DNA of 17,805 nucleotides from Actinomycetales bacterium. GTDB taxonomy: Bacteria > Actinomycetota > Actinomycetes > Actinomycetales > BWSM-131. How positions within the stretch are numbered: the stretch's first letter is position 1; each line of letters starts with the position of its first letter. The stretch lies in the NCBI GenBank assembly GCA_030149025.1, contig JASBSH010000389.1:1-17805 (forward strand), given 5' to 3'. Below are positions 1 to 6,911 of the stretch, in pieces. The position numbers were made by a program, and so were the translations under genes. The notes beneath the pieces were generated by a model, which saw only the letters and a program-made list of their open reading frames with translations, was not told the DNA's origin and ran no database searches.

Positions 1-60
1 ACTAAGGCCAAATACGTAGTTGACATCAACAGTTAACACCGTTTTGTTTGAGATTACACG
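1..60. other. AT-rich segment abutting a truncated gene
   Basis: Bases 1-57 are about 37% GC, while the sequence immediately after is above 70%. No coding region is recognised here, and an in-frame stop (TGA 49-51) separates it from the methyltransferase reading frame. It contains a short inverted repeat (GTTGA at 19-23, TCAAC at 26-30) that includes a TTGACA hexamer at 20-25, but no convincing -10 follows at normal spacing. The methyltransferase family resemblance starts at about base 61, so this looks like a foreign junction. It could be the end of an inserted element, a rearrangement breakpoint or an assembly chimera, and the window alone cannot tell which. Confidence 0.5.
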
Positions 61-69
61 GGGGAGCGT

Positions 70-1287
70 GTGCTCGCCGCGCTCACCGAGGCACCGGCCG
101 ACGGCCGCTTCTGGCGCGCGGACGCGGTGGAGGTGCTCGACGCCTCACCCGACCGCGTCCCGTCGGCATGGCCCGCTGCCGGCCCGGCTGGCGTCGGCGG
201 CGGCGAGCTCGCCCACGTGGCGCTGCCGGCGCAGCGGCGGTGGAAGGCCGCCGTGGTGAACGAGCAGCTGCGCCGGCTGGCCCGCCTGGACGTGCCGGTC
301 ACCGTCGAGCCGGCGCCCGGTGACGACGCCCGCGGCGGGCTCGGCTGGCGCACCAGGATCGACCTGGTCGTGGACGACGCCGGGCGCGCCGGCATGTACC
401 GGTACCGCACCCACGAGATCCGCCCGCTCGTCGGCGGCGACCCGATGCCGCTCGCCGTTCCCGCGATCACCGAGCTCGGCCTGTTCGAGCGGCGATGGCC
501 CGCCGGCTCACGTCTGCACGTGGTGGCCCCAGCGACTGCACATGGGACGGACCGCCCGGGCCAGCCATTGGTTCTCGTCGACGACGTGCCCTGGCAGAGG
601 GGTCGGGTCGACCGGCGCCCGAACGCCCGGACCTCGGTCCACGAGGTCGTCCGCGTGGGGGAGGAGGAGTACCGCTACCGCGTCGCGGCCAGCGGCTTCT
701 GGCAGGTCCACCGGGAGGCGCCCGCCGTCCTCGTCGGCGCGGTTCTCGACGCCATCGCCGACAACGGGATCGAACAGGAGGGGAGCGGACGAGACCTGGA
801 CGGCGCCACTGTGCTCGACTTGTACTCCGGCGCCGGTCTGCTGACCCAGCCGCTCGCGCGGCTCGTCGGACCGTCCGGCTCGGTGCTCGCCGTCGAGGGT
901 GACGCACGTGCCGTTCGCGATGCGCGCCGGAACGCCCACCACCTGCCGCAGGTGGAGCTGCTGCAGGGCGACGTCGGCCGGGTGCTGCGCGAGGTGGTCG
1001 GCGACCGGGCACCGGCCGGCGGCCGGAAGCGCAACGTGCGTGTCGTCGTCCTCGATCCACCGAGGATCGGAGCCGGACGGCGCGTGGTCGAGCAGGTTGC
1101 CGCGCTCGCTCCAGCCGTGGTCGTCTACGTCGCCTGCGACCCGGCGGCGCTGGCCCGGGACGTGGCCTACTTCGCCGAGCGGGGGTACGAGCTCACGAGC
1201 CTTCGCGCCTTCGACCTGTTCCCCCACACGCACCACGTGGAGTGCGTCGCCCGCCTCGACCGCGCGGTGACGCATCAGGTATCTTGA
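70..1287 (+). CDS. TrmA/RumA-family class I SAM-dependent RNA (uracil-5) methyltransferase, N-terminally truncated
   Basis: Family members methylate uracil C5 in tRNA or rRNA using SAM. Visible motifs are the SAM-binding loop VLDLYSGAGLL (about residues 249-259), the VVLDPPRIGAG motif, the catalytic-cysteine motif VACDP (Cys356) and a C-terminal HTHHVECVARL block. Homologues normally begin with a TRAM RNA-binding domain of roughly 60-80 residues. Here the frame starts at a GTG (70) in the linker just after it, and the codons at 61-69 still read G-E-R as in the family before an upstream stop. A GGGGGAG at 60-66 could act as a ribosome site. The region that normally holds a Cys-x-x-Cys-type Fe-S cluster reads AWPAAGPAGVGGGELAHV with no cysteine, and the protein's only cysteines are 356 and 392. 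Downstream aconitase is a familiar actinobacterial neighbour. It may be non-functional or restricted in substrate because the TRAM domain is missing. Confidence 0.85.
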   Translation: MLAALTEAPADGRFWRADAVEVLDASPDRVPSAWPAAGPAGVGGGELAHVALPAQRRWKAAVVNEQLRRLARLDVPVTVEPAPGDDARGGLGWRTRIDLVVDDAGRAGMYRYRTHEIRPLVGGDPMPLAVPAITELGLFERRWPAGSRLHVVAPATAHGTDRPGQPLVLVDDVPWQRGRVDRRPNARTSVHEVVRVGEEEYRYRVAASGFWQVHREAPAVLVGAVLDAIADNGIEQEGSGRDLDGATVLDLYSGAGLLTQPLARLVGPSGSVLAVEGDARAVRDARRNAHHLPQVELLQGDVGRVLREVVGDRAPAGGRKRNVRVVVLDPPRIGAGRRVVEQVAALAPAVVVYVACDPAALARDVAYFAERGYELTSLRAFDLFPHTHHVECVARLDRAVTHQVS

Positions 1288-1297
1288 TATCGAGATA
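1280..1297. promoter_or_regulatory. Inverted repeat upstream of acnA, candidate operator
   Basis: The 18 bases TATCTTGAT/ATCGAGATA form an inverted repeat with one mismatched pair. They overlap the TGA stop (1285-1287) of the methyltransferase and lie about 72 bases upstream of the aconitase GTG. Such an AT-rich dyad in very GC-rich DNA is a typical transcription-factor site, and aconitase genes are commonly regulated by iron or carbon status. The binding protein is not identifiable from this window. No -10/-35 pair can be assigned with confidence in the 81-base gap. A further short dyad (CTCCCG 1299-1304 with CGGGAG 1325-1330) follows in the leader. Confidence 0.5.
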
Positions 1298-1368
1298 TCT
1301 CCCGTCGACTCCGTGCGCGCAGCGCGGGAGGATGGCGGGAGAGAACCGGGACGGACGAAGGAGTCAGT

Positions 1369-4188
1369 GTGAGCGAGAACGTCAGCACCGGCAGCCTCGA
1401 CAGCTTCGGCGCGAAGGGCTCGTTGCCGGTCGGTGACCGGTCCTACGAGATCTACCGCCTCACCGCGGTGGACGGCGCCGCTCGGCTGCCCTTCAGCCTG
1501 AAGGTGCTGCTGGAGAACCTGCTGCGCAACGAGGACGGCGCGAACATCACCGCCGACCATGTGCGCGCCCTCGCGGCCTGGGACCCGAAGGCCGAGCCGA
1601 GCACCGAGATCCAGTTCACGCCGGCACGCGTGATCATGCAGGACTTCACCGGCGTGCCGTGCATCGTCGACCTCGCCACGATGCGCGAGGCGGTGGCCGA
1701 CCTCGGCGGCGACCCGAGCCGGATCAACCCGCTCGCACCCGCCGAGCTCGTCATCGACCACTCCGTCATCGCCGACGTGTTCGCGCGGCCGGACGCCTTC
1801 GAGCGCAACGTCGAGCTGGAGTACCAGCGCAACGGTGAGCGCTACCAGTTCCTGCGCTGGGGGCAGACCGCCTTCGACGACTTCAAGGTGGTGCCGCCCG
1901 GCACGGGCATCGTGCACCAGGTCAACATCGAGCACCTGGCGCGTGTGGTGTTCGACCGCGACGGCGTCGCCTACCCCGACACCTGCGTGGGCACCGACTC
2001 GCACACCACGATGGTCAACGGCCTCGGCGTCCTCGGCTGGGGTGTCGGCGGCATCGAGGCGGAGGCCGCGATGCTCGGCCAGCCCGTGTCGATGCTGATC
2101 CCGCGGGTCGTCGGCTTCAAGCTGAATGGCGAGATCCCCGCTGGCGCAACGGCAACCGACGTGGTCCTGACGATCACCGAGATCCTGCGCGAGCACGGTG
2201 TCGTCGGCAAGTTCGTCGAGTTCTACGGCGAGGGCGTCGGTGCGGTCCCGCTGGCGAACCGCGCGACGATCGGCAACATGAGCCCCGAGTTCGGTTCCAC
2301 CGCAGCGATTTTCCCGATCGACGACGTGACGCTGGACTACCTGCGCCTGACCGGCCGCAGCGAGGAGCAGATCGCACTCATCGAGGCCTACTGCAAGGAG
2401 CAGGGACTGTGGCACGACCCGGCCAAGGAGCCGGAGTTCTCCGAGTACCTCGAGCTCGACCTGTCCACCGTCGTGCCGAGCATCGCCGGGCCGAAGCGCC
2501 CGCAGGACCGCGTGTCCCTCGACGAGGCGAAGGACTGCTTCCGCCAGGCGCTGCGTGACTACGTGTCGGACGACTTCGCGATCGCCAAGGGCCGCCTGGA
2601 CGAGGCGTCGCGGGAGTCCTTCCCGGCGAGCGACTCCCCTGCCGTGTTCAACGGGCAGGACGTCGACGACAGGCCGCGCATGCACGACCACAGCCATCTG
2701 CCGGAGCGGGCGACCAAGAAGGTGCCCGTCACGCTGGCGGACGGGACGCAGACCGAGCTCGACCACGGACACGTCGCGATCGCCTCGATCACGTCGTGCA
2801 CCAACACGTCGAACCCGTCGGTGATGGTGGCGGCCGGGATCCTGGCCAAGAACGCTGTCGAGCGCGGCCTGGTGCGCAAGCCGTGGGTGAAGACGTCGCT
2901 CGCACCCGGGTCGAAGGTCGTCATGGCGTACTACGAGAAGGCCGGCCTGATCCCGTACCTGGAGAAGCTCGGCTTCCACCTCGTCGGCTACGGCTGCACG
3001 ACCTGCATCGGCAACTCCGGCCCGCTGCCGGAGGAGGTCTCCACGGTCGTCAACGACAGCGACCTGGCGGTCGTCTCCGTGCTGTCCGGCAACCGGAACT
3101 TCGAGGGCCGGATCAACCCGGACATCAAGATGAACTACCTGGCGTCCCCGCCGCTGGTCGTCGCCTACGCGCTGGCCGGCACGATGGACTGGGACCCGAT
3201 GACCGAGCCGATCGGCCAGGACTCCGACGGGAACGACGTCATGCTGGCCGACATCTGGCCGGACGCCGCCGAGGTGGCCCGGGTGGTCGAGGCCTCCATC
3301 AGCAAGGACATGTTCACCGAGGACTACGCCGACGTGTTCGCAGGAGACGAGCGCTGGCGCTCCCTGCCCACCCCGGAGGGGAACACCTTCGAGTGGGACC
3401 CCGAGTCCACCTACGTCCGGAAGCCCCCGTACTTCGAGGGGATGTCGAGAAGCCCGGAGCCCGTCACGGACATCGCCGGCGCCCGGGTGCTCGCGAAGCT
3501 CGGCGACTCGGTCACCACGGACCACATCAGCCCCGCTGGCTCGATCAAGCCGGACAGCCCGGCGGGTGTGTACTTGACGGAGCACGGCGTGGAGCGCAGG
3601 AACTTCAACTCCTACGGCTCGCGCCGCGGCAACCACGAGGTGATGATCCGCGGCACGTTCGCGAACATCCGGCTGCGCAACGAGCTGCTGGACGGTGTGC
3701 AGGGCGGGTTCACCCGCGACTTCACCGCCGGCGGGGAACAGACCACCATCTACGACGCCGCCCAGTCGTACGCGGCGCAGGGCATCCCGCTCGTGGTGCT
3801 GGCGGGCAAGGAGTACGGCTCGGGATCCAGCCGAGACTGGGCCGCGAAGGGCACCGCGCTGCTCGGGGTCCGCGCCGTGATCGCCGAGAGCTACGAGCGC
3901 ATCCACCGTTCGAACCTGATCGGGATGGGTGTGCTGCCGCTGCAGTTCCCGCAGGGGCGCAGCGCCGACTCCCTCGGGTTGGACGGCACGGAGACCTTCG
4001 ACATCTCCGGCGTCACCGAGCTCAACTCCGGGACGACGCCACGCGCGGTCAAGGTCACGGCCACCAAGGCGTCCGGTGAGAAGACCGAGTTCGACGCGGT
4101 CGTGCGCATCGACACGCCCGGTGAGGCGGACTACTACCGCAACGGCGGGATCCTCCAGTACGTCCTGAGGTCGCTGCTCGCGGCGTAG
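1369..4188 (+). CDS. acnA: Aconitate hydratase (aconitase A)
   Basis: This is the cytoplasmic TCA-cycle enzyme that interconverts citrate and isocitrate through cis-aconitate, using a [4Fe-4S] cluster. At 939 residues it matches the long bacterial AcnA/IRP1 type. The three cluster ligands are visible as Cys477 in SITSCTNTSNPS and Cys543/Cys546 in GCTTCIGNSG. Other family blocks are GTDSHTTMVNGLGVLGWGVGG, GNMSPEFGSTAAIFPID, the swivel-domain start DSVTTDHISPAG, FNSYGSRRGNHEVM and KEYGSGSSRDWAAKG. An extra linker with an ESFPASDSPA motif (about residues 415-424) sits between the first domains and the cysteine block, as in other actinobacterial aconitases. The GTG start is chosen for its AGGAG at 1359-1363. 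The gene is bracketed by an upstream inverted repeat and a downstream hairpin, so it is probably monocistronic. AcnA proteins can also bind RNA when iron is low; that is a family property not seen here directly. Confidence 0.97.
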   Translation: MSENVSTGSLDSFGAKGSLPVGDRSYEIYRLTAVDGAARLPFSLKVLLENLLRNEDGANITADHVRALAAWDPKAEPSTEIQFTPARVIMQDFTGVPCIVDLATMREAVADLGGDPSRINPLAPAELVIDHSVIADVFARPDAFERNVELEYQRNGERYQFLRWGQTAFDDFKVVPPGTGIVHQVNIEHLARVVFDRDGVAYPDTCVGTDSHTTMVNGLGVLGWGVGGIEAEAAMLGQPVSMLIPRVVGFKLNGEIPAGATATDVVLTITEILREHGVVGKFVEFYGEGVGAVPLANRATIGNMSPEFGSTAAIFPIDDVTLDYLRLTGRSEEQIALIEAYCKEQGLWHDPAKEPEFSEYLELDLSTVVPSIAGPKRPQDRVSLDEAKDCFRQALRDYVSDDFAIAKGRLDEASRESFPASDSPAVFNGQDVDDRPRMHDHSHLPERATKKVPVTLADGTQTELDHGHVAIASITSCTNTSNPSVMVAAGILAKNAVERGLVRKPWVKTSLAPGSKVVMAYYEKAGLIPYLEKLGFHLVGYGCTTCIGNSGPLPEEVSTVVNDSDLAVVSVLSGNRNFEGRINPDIKMNYLASPPLVVAYALAGTMDWDPMTEPIGQDSDGNDVMLADIWPDAAEVARVVEASISKDMFTEDYADVFAGDERWRSLPTPEGNTFEWDPESTYVRKPPYFEGMSRSPEPVTDIAGARVLAKLGDSVTTDHISPAGSIKPDSPAGVYLTEHGVERRNFNSYGSRRGNHEVMIRGTFANIRLRNELLDGVQGGFTRDFTAGGEQTTIYDAAQSYAAQGIPLVVLAGKEYGSGSSRDWAAKGTALLGVRAVIAESYERIHRSNLIGMGVLPLQFPQGRSADSLGLDGTETFDISGVTELNSGTTPRAVKVTATKASGEKTEFDAVVRIDTPGEADYYRNGGILQYVLRSLLAA

Positions 4189-4200
4189 CACTCGCCGACG

Positions 4201-4249
4201 CCACCGAGGCCCGCCACGGCGTTCCTTGCGCCGCGGAGGGCCTCAGTGG
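4201..4249 (+). terminator. Nested hairpin terminator after acnA
   Basis: An outer 12-bp stem (4201-4212 with 4238-4249, one mismatch) encloses an inner 5-bp stem CGGCG/CGCCG (4217-4221 with 4229-4233) around a 7-base loop. It begins 12 bases after the aconitase stop. There is no T tract, which is usual for actinobacterial terminators. Its position and strength make it a good candidate for ending acnA transcription. Confidence 0.7.
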
Positions 4250-4313
4250 CACAGGGCGGACACCGTGATCCTCCGCAGTGCGCCCCGGCCGAGATTGCGG
4301 CCGCTCCCGCCCT

Positions 4314-4328
4314 CGACAACAGTTGTCG
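4314..4328. promoter_or_regulatory. Palindrome upstream of the debranching enzyme, candidate operator
   Basis: CGACAAC-A-GTTGTCG is a perfect 7-bp dyad around one central base, lying 29 bases before the ATG at 4358. A second small dyad (GGGTTG 4328-4333, CAACCC 4339-4344) follows directly and ends at the ribosome-binding site. The first looks like a repressor or activator site for the debranching-enzyme gene. The cognate regulator is not in the window, and no clear -10/-35 pair was found. Confidence 0.4.
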
Positions 4329-4357
4329 GGTTGCACCCCAACCCAAGGGAGCCGGAG

Positions 4358-6487
4358 ATGACTGCGTGGACCTTCGAGGCCGAGCCGGCAGGCCATACCG
4401 GCGCGACCGTCACACTGGTCGAGGGGTCCTCGTTCTGCATCTCCACGGCGTCCGGTGACATCACCGAGGGAGCCGCTCAGGGGCTGTTCGCGCACGACAC
4501 GCGGATCCTGTCGTGCTGGCAGCTGGAGATCGACGACCAGCGACCGGAGCCGCTGACGGCGCTCAACCGGGAACCGTTCTGGGCGACCTTCCTGTCCAGG
4601 GCGCGCCGGCCCGGCAAGTCCGAGAGCACGCTGCTGGTCGAGCGTGACCGGCGGGTGGGTGACGGGATGCGGGAGGACCTCATCCTGCACAACCTCTCCG
4701 GCGAGCCGGTCTCCTGCACCATCACGATCGCCGTCGACGCGGACTTCGCGGACCTGTTCGCGGTGAAGGAGGACAGGGTCCGGCACCGGGGCGACCACGA
4801 GGCGCATGTCTCGGACGGGCAGCTCAGGTTGGACTACGAGTGGCGCGGTATGCGCCGTGGCCTCTCGGTGCGCGCGCCCGACGCCATCGCCGTCCGCGCC
4901 AAGGAGATCGCGTTCGGGGCCCTCGTCCCGGCCCGCGGGCGCTGGCGGACGACGATGCTGCTGCTGCCGGTCGTCGACGGCAAGGAGCTCTCGAGCCAGT
5001 TCGGCCTCTGGGGGGAAGTGGACGAGGCCCAGCCGGTGGTGCGCCTGAAGGAGTGGCAGCGCAGCAGCCCCGTGGTGCAGAGCGAGGACGAAACCCTGAC
5101 CCAGACCATCCAGCAGAGCCGCCAGGACCTCGGGTCCCTGCGGATCTTCGACCCGGACCACCCCGGTACACCGGTGGTGGCGGCCGGCGCACCCTGGTTC
5201 ATGGCGCTGTTCGGACGGGACTCGTTGCTCAGCTCCTGGATGGCGCTGCCCATCGACCAGTCCCTGGCGCTCGGCACGCTGGCCACGCTCGCTCGGCACC
5301 AGGGCACCAAGGAGGACCCGACCACCGAGGAGCAGCCTGGCCGGATCCTCCACGAGGTGCGGTTCGGAGTGGACACCGGCACCGCCCTCGGCGGCAGGTC
5401 CATCTACTACGGCACCGCTGACGCCACCCCGTTGTTCGTCGCGCTCCTCGGCGAGCTCCACGAGTGGGGGACGCCCCTGGATGAGCTGAAACCCCTGCTG
5501 CCGCACGCCGACCGGGCGCTGGAGTGGGTCGAGGAGTACGGCGACCGCGACGGCGACGGTTTCGTCGAGTACCAGCGGATGACGGACCAGGGACTGGTCA
5601 ACCAGGGGTGGAAGGACTCCTGGGACGGTGTCAACTTCGCCGACGGGCAGATCGCGAGGTCGCCCATCGCGCTCGCCGAGGTGCAGGCGTACGTCTACGG
5701 CGCCTACCGCTCCCGGGCACGCCTCGCCCGCGCATTGGGTGACGACGCCAAGGCGCGTGAGTGCGACCAGAAGGCGGACGAGCTCAAACGCCGCTTCAAC
5801 GAGGCGTTCTGGATCCCCGACGCCGGCTACTTCGGGATCGCGCTGGACCGGGACTCCGGGCTCGTCGACTCATGTGCGTCCAACATGGGGTACTGCCTCT
5901 GGATGGGCATCGTCGACGAGGACAAGGCACCGGCGGTCGCGGAGGCGCTCGGCTCGAGGGCCATGTTCAACGGGTGGGGGATCCGCACGCTCTCCACCGA
6001 GATGGGCGCCTACAACCCGATGAGCTACCACAACGGCTCGGTCTGGCCGCACGACAGCGCTCTCGTGGCGTCCGGGTTGATGAGGTACGGGTTCGTCGAC
6101 CAGGCGCAGCAGATCGCGAAAGGGCTGCTGGACGCCGCCCGGACGTACTCGGGTCGTCTTCCCGAGCTCTTCTGCGGCTTCGACCGCACCGCCTACCCCG
6201 AGCCGGTGCCGTACCCCAGCTCCTGCTCCCCGCAGGCGTGGGCGGCGGCCTCACCGCTGCAGCTCATGCGGATGCTGCTGCGGTTCGACCCCGACATCCC
6301 GAACGGGCGAGTGTGGCTCGCCCCGCAGTGGCCGAAGCAGTTCGGCCGCCTGCAGGTGACGAACATCCCGCTCGCCGGGACGCGGGTCGCCCTGCACGTC
6401 GACGGCGACATCTTCGACGTCGAAGGCCTCCCCGAGGGCGTGGAGCTGATCCGCGAGCCGCGACCTCTCACCGCCGAGGGCCCGTGA
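4358..6487 (+). CDS. Glycogen-debranching-type amylo-alpha-1,6-glucosidase (GDE_N_bis plus six-hairpin domain)
   Basis: This 709-residue protein has the two-part layout of bacterial 'glycogen debranching N-terminal domain' proteins. An N-terminal beta-rich domain (about residues 18-215) opens with TLVEGSSFCIS and GLFAHDTRILS. An (alpha/alpha)6 glycosidase-like domain (about 260-700) carries WFMALFGRDSLLSSW (GRDS at 286-289), NQGWKDSWDG (417-424) and YHNGSVWPHDSAL (557-569). It probably acts in the cytoplasm on alpha-glucan or a related glucoside; the exact substrate is unproven and it is not GlgX-like. The open frame extends upstream to 4226, but ATG 4358 is preferred because AAGGGA (4345-4350) precedes it and the family sequence begins just after. 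A terminator hairpin lies before it and the next gene starts 22 bases after it, so it may be cotranscribed with the small downstream gene. Confidence 0.85.
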   Translation: MTAWTFEAEPAGHTGATVTLVEGSSFCISTASGDITEGAAQGLFAHDTRILSCWQLEIDDQRPEPLTALNREPFWATFLSRARRPGKSESTLLVERDRRVGDGMREDLILHNLSGEPVSCTITIAVDADFADLFAVKEDRVRHRGDHEAHVSDGQLRLDYEWRGMRRGLSVRAPDAIAVRAKEIAFGALVPARGRWRTTMLLLPVVDGKELSSQFGLWGEVDEAQPVVRLKEWQRSSPVVQSEDETLTQTIQQSRQDLGSLRIFDPDHPGTPVVAAGAPWFMALFGRDSLLSSWMALPIDQSLALGTLATLARHQGTKEDPTTEEQPGRILHEVRFGVDTGTALGGRSIYYGTADATPLFVALLGELHEWGTPLDELKPLLPHADRALEWVEEYGDRDGDGFVEYQRMTDQGLVNQGWKDSWDGVNFADGQIARSPIALAEVQAYVYGAYRSRARLARALGDDAKARECDQKADELKRRFNEAFWIPDAGYFGIALDRDSGLVDSCASNMGYCLWMGIVDEDKAPAVAEALGSRAMFNGWGIRTLSTEMGAYNPMSYHNGSVWPHDSALVASGLMRYGFVDQAQQIAKGLLDAARTYSGRLPELFCGFDRTAYPEPVPYPSSCSPQAWAAASPLQLMRMLLRFDPDIPNGRVWLAPQWPKQFGRLQVTNIPLAGTRVALHVDGDIFDVEGLPEGVELIREPRPLTAEGP

Positions 6488-6509
6488 CCTCGGCAGCGGC
6501 GGTGCGCCG

Positions 6510-6881
6510 GTGACGACAGCCCACGTTCCCGCGGGGTGGCCCGAGCAGGTGCCGCCCCCCGGCGCGCCGGGCTGGCAACAGAGGGCGATGTCGTGGCTGC
6601 TGGACCTCTGCCCGGCCGACTACCGCGGCTACCCGGTCCTGGCGCGCCAGCCGCTCCTGCTCGCGTACCTGGCGCGAGAGCACGTCCGCGCCTCGGGCGC
6701 GGGGCTGGTCCGGGCACGCGGGTCGCTGCGGGCCGAGCTGGGCGTGGACGTCGCCCCGCACGTCCTCGATGAGGCGCTCGCGGTCATGGACGAGGAGGAG
6801 GCGCGTCTGCGTGCCACCTTCCGTGGCGTGGAGCACCTCGAGGCGGCGCTGCGCGGGCACACCTTCGTGCCCCGGCTGTGA
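6510..6881 (+). CDS. Conserved hypothetical protein of unknown function (123 aa)
   Basis: I cannot assign a function. The protein starts at GTG 6510, 22 bases after the debranching-enzyme stop. It has no signal peptide, membrane segment or cysteine cluster. It opens with a proline-rich segment (GWPEQVPPPGAPGW), followed by a block WLLDLCPADYRGYPVLARQP, and then looks mostly helical and charged, ending in EAALRGHTFVPRL. The pattern resembles small conserved actinobacterial proteins that I recall as unannotated. Codon use and GC content match its neighbours, so it is very likely a real gene. It sits between a glucosidase and dxs, and the position gives no firm functional hint. Confidence 0.75.
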   Translation: MTTAHVPAGWPEQVPPPGAPGWQQRAMSWLLDLCPADYRGYPVLARQPLLLAYLAREHVRASGAGLVRARGSLRAELGVDVAPHVLDEALAVMDEEEARLRATFRGVEHLEAALRGHTFVPRL

Positions 6882-6898
6882 TTCGCAGGTCCGACACC

Positions 6899-6904
6899 TA
6901 GACT
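6899..6904 (+). promoter_or_regulatory. Candidate -10 element (TAGACT) for leaderless dxs transcript
   Basis: TAGACT fits the actinobacterial TANNNT -10 pattern and ends 7 bases before the dxs GTG at 6912. Transcription from it would start at or next to the first base of the start codon. No Shine-Dalgarno lies upstream of the GTG, which fits a leaderless mRNA. A -35 at normal spacing is weak (TGTGAT at 6877-6882). Confidence 0.5.
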
Positions 6905-6911
6905 CGGGGCC

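Noticed and set aside
508..4191. Very long open frame on the minus strand (over 1,200 codons) opposite the methyltransferase and acnA
   Set aside because: It lies exactly antisense to a clear aconitase. Its product is low-complexity Arg/Val/Asp/His-rich with no family motif, as expected from strong GC bias at third positions.
4226..4357. Upstream in-frame extension of the debranching enzyme
   Set aside because: It would run through the terminator hairpin and the palindrome. ATG 4358 has a good ribosome site and matches the usual family start.
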